Shown piece by piece: positions 1-12,715 of a stretch of DNA of 64,000 nucleotides. The position numbers and the translations under genes are program-made. How positions within the stretch are numbered: the stretch's first letter is position 1; each line of letters starts with the position of its first letter. The DNA comes from Vibrio cortegadensis (GTDB lineage: Bacteria; Pseudomonadota; Gammaproteobacteria; Enterobacterales; Vibrionaceae): positions 2,790,001 through 2,854,000 of the forward strand of contig NZ_AP025472.1 in NCBI RefSeq assembly GCF_024347395.1, read 5' to 3'. The notes below the pieces were generated by a model. That model worked only from the letters and a program-made list of their open reading frames with translations. It was not told the origin of the DNA and did no database searches.

Positions 1-2715
<2,715 letters not shown>

Positions 2716-2947
2716 ATACAACCCGAAAGGGTCTTGTGTATGGCAACTAACCAAGGTTTTTGGTTGTCATTAAGAAGGGTTAATTCTCAATGACTGTTTG
2801 CCGGACTCAATAATGGAACAATGTAAACATTGTTCCGAATACAAGACACTTGAATGTGTTTGTGTGTTTATCAATGAAGATAAACATTGAGAACTTTTAA
2901 ATTTGATTTGAGTTACTCGTAAGTAATCAAATCAGTCAGCTTTCCAA

Positions 2948-2960
2948 ATTGTTAAAGAGC
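2948..2960 (-). promoter_or_regulatory. boxA antitermination site in the 16S-23S spacer
   Basis: The minus strand reads GCTCTTTAACAAT, matching the core of the rrn boxA element (TGCTCTTTAACA) that binds NusB/NusE and keeps RNA polymerase resistant to Rho. A second copy lies in the leader at about 5088-5100. The rest of the spacer (2716-3013) is AT-rich and holds no gene I can see. It should contain the RNase III processing stem of 23S. Confidence 0.75.
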
Positions 2961-3013
2961 TTGATTTCTTTCGAAACCATTTTTAAAGATTCTTAAGGAA
3001 AAACCCTTAAAGA

Positions 3014-3089
3014 TGGTGGAGCTATGCGGGATCGAACCGCAGACCTCCTGCGTGCAAGGCAGGCGCTCTCCCAGCTGAGCTATAGCCCC
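3014..3089 (-). tRNA. tRNA-Ala (TGC anticodon)
   Basis: A 76-nt cloverleaf on the minus strand starting GGGGCTATAGC with encoded CCA at 3014-3016. The anticodon loop reads CTTGCACG, giving TGC (Ala). It lies in the 16S-23S spacer downstream of tRNA-Ile, the common arrangement for a spacer carrying both tRNAs. Confidence 0.97.
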
Positions 3090-3128
3090 ATCTGTATTTG
3101 TCGATATTGTTCCAAACCTAAAAAGGAT

Positions 3129-3205
3129 TGGTGGGTCTGAGTGGACTTGAACCACCGACCTCCCGCTTATCAGGCGAGCGCTCTAACCAGCTGAGCTACA
3201 GACCC
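3129..3205 (-). tRNA. tRNA-Ile (GAT anticodon)
   Basis: A 77-nt cloverleaf on the minus strand starting GGGTCTGTAGC with encoded CCA. The anticodon loop CTGATAAG gives GAT (Ile). It is the first tRNA after 16S in the rrn spacer. Confidence 0.97.
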
Positions 3206-3274
3206 AATATCGTCTCTTTTACTTTTTAAACCTAATCAATCTGTGTGGGTACTCATCGTGAAAATCTTCGTATA

Positions 3275-4819
<1,545 letters not shown>

Positions 4820-4904
4820 AAGTTTTTTGCATCCTAAGATGCGGCTCAATGAATACTGACTTCAAAACTAATATTTACCGAAGTAAACATGTAATTCTAA
4901 AGCT

Positions 4905-4929
4905 ATTATCATTCCAACAGAATGATAAT
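4905..4929 (-). promoter_or_regulatory. inverted repeat in the rrn leader
   Basis: Nine-base perfect arms (attatcatt and aatgataat) flank a 7-nt loop, about 85 nt upstream of the 16S 5' end. In the leader RNA this would form a stable stem. Its place between boxA and 16S suggests a leader-folding or processing hairpin. It superficially resembles an iron box, but the rRNA leader context argues against that. Confidence 0.45.
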
Positions 4930-5087
4930 GAATTGACTGTGCCAAGTTCTAAGAACTTGTATTGGTCACTCAGTTCATTGATATCTTTTGTTTCGACTTA
5001 ATTTACTTTCGCTTTAAAAAGCGAAAACAAACAGTACGAAACTAGTGATTATCATCAACGAGTGCCCACACAGATTGATAGGTCTAA

Positions 5088-5100
5088 ATTGTTAAAGAGC
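5088..5100 (-). promoter_or_regulatory. rrn leader boxA
   Basis: The minus strand reads GCTCTTTAACAAT, matching the ribosomal boxA antitermination signal. It lies between promoter P2 and the 16S gene, where boxA normally sits in rrn leaders. Confidence 0.8.
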
Positions 5101-5141
5101 TTCTCTTCTAAGTTGCTAAGCTTCCTTTGAAGAGGTGGGCT

Positions 5142-5169
5142 ATTCTAGCGAGATAAACGAGAGTGTCAA
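5142..5169 (-). promoter_or_regulatory. rrn promoter P2 (sigma-70)
   Basis: On the minus strand a consensus -35 TTGACA (5164-5169) is followed after 16 bp by -10 TAGAAT (5142-5147). The next bases, GCCCACC, form a GC-rich discriminator typical of stringently controlled stable-RNA promoters. A run of A/T lies just upstream of the -35. It is the promoter nearer the 16S gene. Confidence 0.8.
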
Positions 5170-5257
5170 ACACTTTTTCAAATTATCTTTTTAAGCTAGA
5201 AGCCTAACTGACATTGCGCTTGAACCCTTGTGGGCTCTGCCGTGTCAGTGAGGTCGC

Positions 5258-5285
5258 ATTATAGAGATAACGATCGCATTGGCAA
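5258..5285 (-). promoter_or_regulatory. rrn promoter P1 (sigma-70) with AT-rich upstream element
   Basis: The minus strand has -35 TTGCCA (5280-5285), a 16-bp spacer and a perfect -10 TATAAT (5258-5263), followed by the GC-rich stretch GCGACC. Upstream, 5296-5320 is almost pure A/T tracts, as expected of an UP element or Fis-binding region. With the promoter at 5142-5169 this makes a tandem P1/P2 arrangement about 115 bp apart. Confidence 0.8.
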
Positions 5286-5379
5286 GCTCTTTTTCATAAA
5301 AAATGTAAAAAAAGAGCTTAAGCGTTTCATTTTCACTCAACGTGTTATTTATACTTATTTGTACCCACTAAAACACAAG

Positions 5380-5388
5380 TTATCCACA
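5380..5388 (+). promoter_or_regulatory. consensus DnaA box
   Basis: TTATCCACA is the exact high-affinity DnaA box. It sits about 95 bp upstream of the rrn P1 -35 element, between the rrn promoter region and the end of cysH. Whether it is functional cannot be told from sequence, since a 9-mer can occur by chance. Confidence 0.35.
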
Positions 5389-5420
5389 GAGTTGTTCTTT
5401 CTTGCAGCGCTACATATATA

Positions 5421-5446
5421 AATAAAGCCGGAAATCCGACTTTATT
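5421..5446 (-). terminator. terminator after cysJIH
   Basis: Eleven-base arms (aataaagccgg / ccgactttatt, one G.U on the minus strand) close on a 4-nt loop, about 23 bp beyond the cysH stop codon. It separates the cys operon from the rrn promoter region. Confidence 0.6.
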
Positions 5447-5468
5447 TACTCGTGAATATGACAGCTAG

Positions 5469-6245
5469 TTAAATGCCAGAGCCATTTTGCTCTGAATTAT
5501 CGTCATGAAGGCCACATTCTCTTTTTAATCCGAAAAATCGAGTCTCTTCCTCACTCATTCCTGGTTCCCACCTTTTAGATGTATGCGTATCTCCAACGGA
5601 TAAATACCCCTCATCTCGCAAAGGATGGTAGCTAAGCTGATTCTCTTGCAAATAGTGGTGCACATCTTTATTAGTCCAATCAATCACTGGCAGAAATTTA
5701 AACACGCCATTTTGAACAGACAAGATGGGAAGATTTGCTCTTGAGCTAGACTGCTCTCTTCTCAAGCCTGAAAACCAAGTGCTAACTTCCAGTTCATCTA
5801 AAGCACGGCGCATAGGTTCAACTTTATTCAACTTATTATACTTCTCTAAGCCGTCTATACCTTGATCCCACAGTTGACCATATTTTGCTTCTTGCCAGTT
5901 AGGACTCTCATGTGCTCGATAGATATTTAAATTAAGAGTTAACTTTTCACTTAACTCATCAATAAAGCGGTATGTTTCAGGGAACAAATAACCCGTATCA
6001 GTTAAGACCACAGGAATATCTGGCTTAGCCTGTGTTGCAAGGTGAAGCATCACAGCAGCTTGGATACCAAAACTTGAGCTGACAATATGAACGCCTTCTA
6101 AATTTTCAAGCGCCCATACAATCCTTTCTTGAGCAGTTAATTTTTCTAACTCACCATTAATTTCACCAAGACGAAGTGTTTGTTCCACTTTAGTCAGAGG
6201 AATGAATTCAGCCAACGTTAATGGATGCGCAATAGAATCAATCAT
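5469..6245 (-). CDS. cysH: phosphoadenosine phosphosulfate (PAPS) reductase
   Basis: Reduces PAPS to sulfite and adenosine 3',5'-bisphosphate using thioredoxin, in the cytoplasmic assimilatory sulfate pathway. The 258-residue length is near the enterobacterial norm. The PAPS-binding loop SSSFG is at 56-60 and TDTGYLFPET at 82-91. The single catalytic cysteine is in ECGLH at 243-247. The extra cysteine pairs of the iron-sulfur APS reductases are absent, so this is the thioredoxin-dependent PAPS type. The start overlaps the end of cysI by 8 bp, indicating coupled translation. It is the last gene of cysJIH and is followed by a terminator hairpin. Confidence 0.97.
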   Translation of the reverse strand: MIDSIAHPLTLAEFIPLTKVEQTLRLGEINGELEKLTAQERIVWALENLEGVHIVSSSFGIQAAVMLHLATQAKPDIPVVLTDTGYLFPETYRFIDELSEKLTLNLNIYRAHESPNWQEAKYGQLWDQGIDGLEKYNKLNKVEPMRRALDELEVSTWFSGLRREQSSSRANLPILSVQNGVFKFLPVIDWTNKDVHHYLQENQLSYHPLRDEGYLSVGDTHTSKRWEPGMSEEETRFFGLKRECGLHDDNSEQNGSGI

Positions 6246-7971
6246 AAAAATCCCTCTTAGACACTTTCACTTCGGCTATGATCCCGCTGCGAATGGTGAA
6301 ATCACCGAAAGCTTCGTTCTCATGTCTCTCTTTTTCCCAGCGGCCCACCAGCAGATCGATTTCCTCTAGAATCTGAGCATCTGTGATATTTTCTTTGTAC
6401 ATTTTCGGAACTCGCGTCCCCGCTTTATTACCACCAAGGTGTAAGTTATAACGATTAGGAGCCTTACCTACTAGACCGATTTCGGCCAACATTGCGCGAC
6501 CACAACCATTCGGACACCCCGTGACGCGAAGAATGATATTTTCATCCTCTGGTAATCCATGCTTTTTAAGGATGCCTTCAACATCAGTAACAAATTGAGG
6601 AAGAAAACGTTCAGCTTCAGCCATTGCTAACGGGCAGGTTGGAAATGCTACGCATGCCATTGAGTTTTTACGTTGCTCAGAAGTACCATCATCAATCAGG
6701 CCATACTTACGAGCGATAGCGTCTATCTCCTCTTTTTGTTCCACAGGAACCCCTGCAACAATAAGATTTTGATTTGCGGTCATGCGGAAATCACCTTGGT
6801 GAATCTTCGCTATTTCGGCCACTCCGCTTTTTAAAGGTTTTCCCGGAAAATCCAGTAATCGACCATTTTCAATAAACAGAGCTAAATGATATTTCTCATC
6901 AATACCTTTTACCCAACCGATGCGATCACCACGCTCTGTAAATTCATACGCGCGACTTTGCTCAAACTGAATATCGGCTCTCTTTTCCACTTCAGCTTTA
7001 AATACATCAATGCCGACTCTATCTAATGTGTACTTCGTCTTTGCATTTTTACGATTTGAGCGGTTTCCCCAATCTCGTTGCGTGGTGACTACCGCGGCTG
7101 CAACATCTAACGTTTTCTCTAGAGGTATAAAGCCGAAATCATCCGCTTTACGTGGATAGGTAGACGTATCACCATGCGTCATCGCTAACCCACCACCAAC
7201 TAACACATTAAACCCAACGAGCTTACCTTCATCTGCAATCGCAACAAAGTTAAGATCATTAGCGTGAACATCTACATCATTCTGTGGCGGGATCACAACT
7301 GTGGTCTTAAATTTACGCGGCAAATAGTTGCTACCTAAAATAGGTTCTTCGTCTGTTGTTTCAAGCTTCTCGCCGTCTAACCAAATTTCAGCATAAGCAC
7401 GTGTTTTCGGGAGTAAGTGCTCACTGATTTTTTTCGCCCACTCATAAGCCTCTTGATGTAATTCCGACTCTATCGGATTTGTCGTGCACAATACGTTTCG
7501 GTTTACATCGCCCGCCGTCGCAATTGAATCAATACCGATGCTATTGAGAGTTTGGTGCATCAGTTTAATGTTTGGTTTTAAAACCCCATGAAATTGGAAA
7601 GTTTGACGCGTTGTTAATCGTAAGCTTCCATATGATGTATGCTCATCTGCAAATTTATCAATAGCAAGCCACTGCTTCGGAGTAATAATCCCTCCTGGCA
7701 TACGAGCTCTCAGCATCACATTATGCAAAGGCTCTAACTTTTGCTTTGCTCGTTCCGCTCGGATATCTCGATCATCTTGCTGGTACATGCCATGAAAGCG
7801 GATCAACTGAAAATTATCGGACGTAAAACCACCCGTAATTCTATCCTTCAAATCATGCTCAATGGTTCCTCGTAAGAACTGACTCTCTCGCTTCAAGCGC
7901 TCGTTATCAGCGAGTGGCCCAAGAACTTGGCCTAAGACTGACTGGTTACTTGTTTCATTCTTCGCACTCAT
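6238..7971 (-). CDS. cysI: sulfite reductase hemoprotein beta subunit
   Basis: Carries siroheme and a 4Fe-4S cluster and performs the six-electron reduction of sulfite to sulfide, with electrons from CysJ. At 577 residues it is close to the E. coli protein (570). The cluster and siroheme ligands are C440 and C446 (CVAFPTC) and C486 and C490 (GCPNGC). The basic sulfite-binding region around residues 80-160 is intact. It overlaps the cysJ stop by one base (TAATG) and overlaps cysH at its other end, so the three genes form a tight operon. Confidence 0.97.
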   Translation of the reverse strand: MSAKNETSNQSVLGQVLGPLADNERLKRESQFLRGTIEHDLKDRITGGFTSDNFQLIRFHGMYQQDDRDIRAERAKQKLEPLHNVMLRARMPGGIITPKQWLAIDKFADEHTSYGSLRLTTRQTFQFHGVLKPNIKLMHQTLNSIGIDSIATAGDVNRNVLCTTNPIESELHQEAYEWAKKISEHLLPKTRAYAEIWLDGEKLETTDEEPILGSNYLPRKFKTTVVIPPQNDVDVHANDLNFVAIADEGKLVGFNVLVGGGLAMTHGDTSTYPRKADDFGFIPLEKTLDVAAAVVTTQRDWGNRSNRKNAKTKYTLDRVGIDVFKAEVEKRADIQFEQSRAYEFTERGDRIGWVKGIDEKYHLALFIENGRLLDFPGKPLKSGVAEIAKIHQGDFRMTANQNLIVAGVPVEQKEEIDAIARKYGLIDDGTSEQRKNSMACVAFPTCPLAMAEAERFLPQFVTDVEGILKKHGLPEDENIILRVTGCPNGCGRAMLAEIGLVGKAPNRYNLHLGGNKAGTRVPKMYKENITDAQILEEIDLLVGRWEKERHENEAFGDFTIRSGIIAEVKVSKRDFYD

Positions 7972-9797
7972 TAATACACATCCCTTTGATAACGTTTTGC
8001 CTTGCGTAAATCACTTACATACTCTTCTGCTTGTTCCCGGCTAAGATTTCCTTGCAGCTGCGCGACAACAATTAAAGCGTCATGAACATCTTTAGCCATT
8101 CGGTTAGCATCGCCGCATACATATAGATAAGCCCCATCGCTTAGCCATTGCCAAACTTGCTCTGCTTGCTCAAGAATACGATGTTGAACGTACACTTTTT
8201 CATGCTGATCACGACTGAACGCCACGTCGAGTTGCGTCAATATTCCAGACTTCAAATACTTCTGCCATTCCACCTGATATAAGAAATCTTGCGTAAAAGT
8301 TCGATCTCCAAAGAAAAGCCAATTCTTACCTTCCGCTTCTCTGTTATCTCTTTCTTGAATAAAGCTACGGAAAGGAGCAATGCCAGTACCAGGTCCAATC
8401 ATGATGATAGGAGCGGAGTCATCTTGAGGTAGTTTGAAGTTATTATTATTTTCGATGAAGACTTTAACTTCATCACCTTCCTCTAATCGGTGAGAAAGAA
8501 AGCTAGAAGCACCACCAAAACGAGAATCATCACCTTTGAGATATTCAACAACACCTACCGTAAGATGAACCTCTTCTTCTACTTCAGACTGGCTTGATGC
8601 TATGGAATAGAGACGTGGAGTCAAACGGCGCAAAATATCACTGAGTTGAGCAGCCGATAATTTTGTTTTCTTTTCACTCAACACATCGATAATTTGAGTG
8701 CTTGCTGCGTACTCACGTAACTTGTCTTTATCTTCCACCAGCTTCTGCAATTTTTTGCTTCCAGAAAGCTCAGCATACTTGGTCACAAATTGTAGATTAG
8801 CTGACGTAATTTCGTATTTAGCAATTAAAGCACTGCGGATTGATAAGCTATCTCCATCCACCTCGATACTTTCAACCCCTGACAAACCTACTCGGCTTAG
8901 GATTTCATCGACAAGTTCTGCACTATTTTCAAACCAAACACCAAGAGCATCACCCGCTTGATAAGTCAGGCCAGAATCTTCAAGATCGATTTCAATGTGG
9001 CGAACATCTTTACCAGAATCACGGCCTGTAATTTTTTGGCTCGTCAATAGTGTCGCGGTATACGGGTTTTGCTTAGTGTACTGACTATGAGAAACAGCAG
9101 ACGTAACCGGTAACTGTACGACGTCGGCATCATTAACGGATAAAGCATCTTTAACGTAATCCAGCGCTTCTTTTCGCCATTGCTGCACAGCGTTTTCATA
9201 GTCGACATCGCAGTCAATCCGTTCAATAAAAGGGGTAGCACCTTGTTTTGAAAGAAAAGCATCAAAGTCTTTGCCTGTTTGGCAGAAAAATTCATAACTC
9301 GAATCTCCTAGACCAATCACACCGTACTTTAAATTCGGTAACTTAGGCGCTTTCTTCGATTGTAAATATTCGTGCAACTCAATGGCATTATCCGGAGCCT
9401 CACCTTCACCGTTGGTGGAAGCAACGATGATGACATGCGTCTCTTTCGCTAAACTCTTAGCTTTATAGTCACTGGCATCAAAAAGAGTGGCAGTAATACC
9501 AAACGTTTTAGCCTCTTGAGCTAACGCTTCTGCTACACCTTTTGCATTCCCAGTTTGAGACGCATAAATAATAGTGAGCTTTCCCTCAGGCTTTGATGCA
9601 ACACCAAGAGGTTGAGTATTAGAAGTAGATTCTGATGATTGGTCTTGGCTGACTCCCCAAAAATACCCACTTACCCATGCAAGTTGTTGTGGTGAAAGAT
9701 TGGAAGTAGCTTGTTGAAGCTGACCTATTTGTTGATCATTTAATGGTGCTGCTAAAGTGGAAAGTCCCTTTAACAATACGTTCTCGTTAGACGACAT
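7971..9797 (-). CDS. cysJ: sulfite reductase flavoprotein alpha subunit
   Basis: Transfers electrons from NADPH through FAD and FMN to CysI. From the N-terminus there is a flavodoxin-like FMN domain (ASQTGNAKGVAEAL), an FAD-binding domain (RLYSIASS), and an NADPH domain (GPGTGIAPFRSF, YVCGDANRMAKDV) ending in the conserved RDVY. I chose the ATG at 9797 because AGGGA lies 10 nt upstream of it. An in-frame ATG at 9818 would add seven residues but has a purine-rich site only about 19 nt away. It is the first gene of cysJIH. CysB control is expected from the family, but I could not identify a CysB site with confidence. Confidence 0.95.
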   Translation of the reverse strand: MSSNENVLLKGLSTLAAPLNDQQIGQLQQATSNLSPQQLAWVSGYFWGVSQDQSSESTSNTQPLGVASKPEGKLTIIYASQTGNAKGVAEALAQEAKTFGITATLFDASDYKAKSLAKETHVIIVASTNGEGEAPDNAIELHEYLQSKKAPKLPNLKYGVIGLGDSSYEFFCQTGKDFDAFLSKQGATPFIERIDCDVDYENAVQQWRKEALDYVKDALSVNDADVVQLPVTSAVSHSQYTKQNPYTATLLTSQKITGRDSGKDVRHIEIDLEDSGLTYQAGDALGVWFENSAELVDEILSRVGLSGVESIEVDGDSLSIRSALIAKYEITSANLQFVTKYAELSGSKKLQKLVEDKDKLREYAASTQIIDVLSEKKTKLSAAQLSDILRRLTPRLYSIASSQSEVEEEVHLTVGVVEYLKGDDSRFGGASSFLSHRLEEGDEVKVFIENNNNFKLPQDDSAPIIMIGPGTGIAPFRSFIQERDNREAEGKNWLFFGDRTFTQDFLYQVEWQKYLKSGILTQLDVAFSRDQHEKVYVQHRILEQAEQVWQWLSDGAYLYVCGDANRMAKDVHDALIVVAQLQGNLSREQAEEYVSDLRKAKRYQRDVY

Positions 9798-9914
9798 AGT
9801 CACGACATCCCTATTCATTGCGTGACGATAGATTAACCACTCCTTTTAATAACAAGAAAGAATAGATAGGCATGTTTTATAACTTTTAGAATTAAGAAGC
9901 CGATAGTTAAGCTA

Positions 9915-10145
9915 TTATTTAGGCTCAATACGGACTTGCTGAAAACCCACAGCCATAGCTGATTTCGACGCTAAATCCAGATTTTCATAATGGCACTCCT
10001 CACCATGAGAATCCGTGAGTAAAACAAAACCACCTTTTGCATGACGAAATTCAACAACCCAAGTCCCTTCTTCCGCTGAAGGTTCGATTATCGCTTCCAC
10101 CAACTTATTATCCCGATACAGATATCTAAGCTCCGTTACCGTCAT
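9915..10145 (-). CDS. conserved-looking small protein of unknown function
   Basis: A 76-residue soluble protein with no signal peptide or membrane segment. The composition is balanced and acidic, with an evident beta-rich pattern (ELRYLYRDNKLVEAIIEP, GTWVVEFRHAKGGFVLLTD). A good ribosome site (GAGGAGAG) precedes the ATG, supporting real translation. It lies upstream of cysJ on the same strand with a gap of more than 100 bp, and may have its own transcript. I do not recognise a family and give no function. It contains a single cysteine in HGEECHYE. Confidence 0.7.
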   Translation of the reverse strand: MTVTELRYLYRDNKLVEAIIEPSAEEGTWVVEFRHAKGGFVLLTDSHGEECHYENLDLASKSAMAVGFQQVRIEPK

Positions 10146-10244
10146 GGCACTCTCCTCTCAAAATAGAGCAATACACATCTATTAAGAATGGCTCAAACTG
10201 AGAATAGTGCTAAAAAAATTAAGATTTATCTAAATGGCAGATAT

Positions 10245-10270
10245 AAAAAACGCCGCATAAAAGCGACGTT
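10245..10270 (-). terminator. terminator after the outer-membrane protein gene
   Basis: Arms aacgccgc and gcgacgtt (one G.U on the minus strand) enclose a 6-nt loop and are followed on the minus strand by six T. It lies about 35 bp beyond the stop codon of the gene ending at 10306. Confidence 0.75.
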
Positions 10271-10305
10271 CTTTGAAATGTAAGTGTTATCAGTCATCCA
10301 TAGGA

Positions 10306-10971
10306 TTAAAATTCGACAGCGCCACCTAAGAACCACCCATCAACCAAGATAAACGACTTACCCAGATCAGAGGCAAAAACATCAGATTCTAAGTCAATAA
10401 CTCGATAGCCACCTCTGAGCGCGATATCCGCGGCTTCTAGAGGAATTCGATATTGGACTCCGGCCATAATGTCAGCACTTTTGATGCCACTGCTATCACC
10501 AAACTCCATTTGACCAATAATGCTCAACTCTGTCTTAGGAACGTTGATTTCACCTTGGGCATACCAACTCCACGTAAATTCATCGAATTTTTCGGTATTG
10601 GCAGCAGGTGCGCCATTGACATAATGACTGTTCGAATACTGTGTAAATGTCATACCCGCATCAAAGTGTAATAAGTCATGCTCCATCAAACTGTAATACA
10701 AGGTGTAGTCATATTTATCAAATGCCACATAATCTGCATCTATCGTTGTATAGCGAATACTTGCATTGGGAATCATTGGCAATTTATGTTCAAAAGCAAA
10801 GTAAAGAGAAGCCGACGTTGAATCATCTCTTGTCACTTCATTCGCTTCTGTATTTCCCCACCACATGTCAGCACCGACTTTAGCTGAGTAAAAAGCATCA
10901 TCAGCAAGAGCCGATGCACTTCCCAAAGCCAAGGTTAAGCCAGTTAATATAGTAAAGGTTGATTTATTCAT
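10306..10971 (-). CDS. outer-membrane beta-barrel protein, TIGR04219-like
   Basis: A 221-residue exported protein with a clear Sec signal peptide (residues 1-23, cleaved after SASALA). The rest is alternating beta strands and ends in an aromatic residue (GAVEF), as barrel proteins do for BAM-dependent insertion. The early GADMWWGNTEANE segment resembles the small Vibrio/Shewanella outer-membrane family known as TIGR04219, a recognition from memory. A good Shine-Dalgarno (GGGAG) precedes the ATG, and the gene stands alone with its own terminator. Substrate and role are unknown. Confidence 0.8.
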   Translation of the reverse strand: MNKSTFTILTGLTLALGSASALADDAFYSAKVGADMWWGNTEANEVTRDDSTSASLYFAFEHKLPMIPNASIRYTTIDADYVAFDKYDYTLYYSLMEHDLLHFDAGMTFTQYSNSHYVNGAPAANTEKFDEFTWSWYAQGEINVPKTELSIIGQMEFGDSSGIKSADIMAGVQYRIPLEAADIALRGGYRVIDLESDVFASDLGKSFILVDGWFLGGAVEF

Positions 10972-11079
10972 CCGGTATAGCTCCCAATCTTTTCGCTATG
11001 TGGTTATATCAGTCTTAATCGATGAATAATAACATAACCTTTAGACAGAAAATGCCTTAACCGGAAACCTCACCCAAAT

Positions 11080-11289
11080 TTAACGTGAACTATAGACATA
11101 ATTTTTGAAAAACCACACTCCAAGGACAATAACAATAAGCCAAGGAAGTAATTTAAAGACAACCCCTATCATCCCCAATAATGTCATCACAACAAAAGCG
11201 ACCGCAGTTGCAGCAAAGACTGTCATCATGGTGAGCCCAGTCACTAGAAGTGTCGATATAAATACCAAAATAAAAATTAGTTCAAACAT
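11080..11289 (-). CDS. pspG: phage shock protein G, inner-membrane stress protein
   Basis: A 69-residue, very hydrophobic protein with two membrane segments (about 3-28 and 33-62) and a basic C-terminus. The pattern MFELIFILVFISTLLVTG and FKLLPWLIVIVLGVWFFKN closely follows E. coli PspG (YjbO), which belongs to the PspF/sigma-54 regulon induced by envelope stress. It sits next to dusA as in E. coli. AGGAA lies seven bases before the ATG, and a sigma-54-type promoter lies 33-48 bp upstream of the start codon, which strongly supports the call. Confidence 0.9.
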   Translation of the reverse strand: MFELIFILVFISTLLVTGLTMMTVFAATAVAFVVMTLLGMIGVVFKLLPWLIVIVLGVWFFKNYVYSSR

Positions 11290-11321
11290 AGTCAGTTCCT
11301 CATGGTTTATGAGTTAACTAG

Positions 11322-11337
11322 AGCAGTATTCATACCA
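11322..11337 (-). promoter_or_regulatory. sigma-54 (-24/-12) promoter of pspG
   Basis: The minus strand reads TTGGTATG, AATA, CTGCTC, fitting YTGGCACG-N4-TTGCW with the invariant GG and GC separated by exactly 10 bases. Transcription would start near 11311, leaving a leader of about 22 nt that contains the ribosome site. PspF-dependent sigma-54 control is established for pspG in enterobacteria. Applying it here is inference from site and gene identity. Confidence 0.75.
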
Positions 11338-11376
11338 AGATTGATATTTTAATAAAAGGCTTACATATCAGATAGA

Positions 11377-11408
11377 TAAAAGCCAGAGTAACAACCACTC
11401 TGGCTTTT
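11377..11408 (-). terminator. terminator after dusA
   Basis: Twelve-base perfect arms (aaaagccagagt / actctggctttt) around a 7-nt loop, followed by T-rich DNA on both strands. It separates dusA from the pspG promoter. Confidence 0.85.
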
Positions 11409-11476
11409 AAAATAAAAAGTGGTCAAATTCACCATGTTAGTTGGTAAAAATTACACAATTACAGTTCACTCTGCAT

Positions 11477-12457
11477 CTACACATTGAGTTCTTTAGGTAT
11501 TTTGGCAAGAGCGGCTTCTACAACCTCAATTCCAGAACCTTTTTTATGTGCGTTTTCACTGATATAGCGGCGCCACTGTCTTGCTCCCGGCATACTTTGG
11601 AATAGCCCCAACATATGACGAGTAATATGGCCAAGGCTAGCACCTGCGGCCAACTCTTTTTCAATATATGGGAGCATTTCTTCTACAACCTGAGTTCGCT
11701 TTTTCACAGGTTGATCTAAACCAAAGATCTGCTGATCTACTTCCGCCAAAATATAAGGGCTTTGATACGCTTCTCGCCCAATCATGACACCATCTAAATG
11801 CTGCAAGTGCTCTTTCGATTCTGCTAACGTCTTAATTCCACCATTAAGGGCAAGTACCAAATGCGGGAAATCTCTTTTGAGTTGATAGGCACGTTCGTAG
11901 TCAAGAGGTGGGATCTCACGGTTCTCTTTTGGGCTCAATCCACTCAGCCACGCTTTTCTCGCATGAATCGTAAATTGTTCACAGCCACCCTTCTCTGAGA
12001 CAGTCGAAATAAAATCCGTTAAAAACTCATAAGAGTCATGGTCATCAATACCAATTCGAGTCTTCACCGTTACTGGAATATCAACCACATCCTTCATTGC
12101 CGCGACGCAGTCAGCCACTAACTGAGGTTCTGCCATCAAACATGCGCCAAAACGTCCATTCTGTACTCGGTCTGACGGACAGCCAACATTTAAGTTCACT
12201 TCGTCATAGCCGCGTTCTTGAGCTAATTTCGCACAAGTAGCCAAATCAGCCGCATTTGAACCACCTAGCTGTAACGCGATTGGATGCTCTTGTTCGCTGT
12301 ATGCTAGAAAATCACCTTTACCATAGATAATCGCGCCAGTCGTTACCATTTCTGTGTAGAGTAATGTTTGTTGTGATAATAAACGGTGAAAGTAACGGCA
12401 ATGGCGGTCAGTCCAATCGAGCATTGGAGCGACTGATAGCCTACATGCATGAGTCAT
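11477..12457 (-). CDS. dusA: tRNA-dihydrouridine synthase A
   Basis: FMN enzyme that reduces uridine 20/20a in the D-loop of tRNAs using NADPH. The 326-residue TIM barrel starts with the FMN-binding SVAPMLDWTDRHCR motif. It has the catalytic cysteine (C93) in NVGCPSDRVQ, the GGSNAA phosphate region, and the DusA-specific YISENAHK near the C-terminus. AGGA lies about 10 nt before the ATG. It is divergent from zur and followed by pspG, as in E. coli. Confidence 0.95.
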   Translation of the reverse strand: MTHACRLSVAPMLDWTDRHCRYFHRLLSQQTLLYTEMVTTGAIIYGKGDFLAYSEQEHPIALQLGGSNAADLATCAKLAQERGYDEVNLNVGCPSDRVQNGRFGACLMAEPQLVADCVAAMKDVVDIPVTVKTRIGIDDHDSYEFLTDFISTVSEKGGCEQFTIHARKAWLSGLSPKENREIPPLDYERAYQLKRDFPHLVLALNGGIKTLAESKEHLQHLDGVMIGREAYQSPYILAEVDQQIFGLDQPVKKRTQVVEEMLPYIEKELAAGASLGHITRHMLGLFQSMPGARQWRRYISENAHKKGSGIEVVEAALAKIPKELNV

Positions 12458-12715
12458 GAGTCAAACATCCTAATTTACAGTAAAGTATTCTTTGTCGCTA
12501 AGCACGGCAAAAAGCAAAGTCGGCTATTGTAATCGTTACGCCTTTCTAGTTCTAGAATATCTTCTTCACTATCGTTTTCCTCGTAGATAAGATACCGTGT
12601 ATAGCATTATCTTCATGCTATTTATTAGACAAACTGCGGGCTCTGGTAATAAAATTATTGGTTTCTCAACGATATTCGTTGAAAAATAGTTTATTATTAA
12701 GCAAGTCCAATTGTT

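Noticed and set aside
4905..4929. Possible Fur box (attatcatt...aatgataat)
   Set aside because: It lies inside the transcribed rrn leader close to 16S, where a processing hairpin is far more likely.
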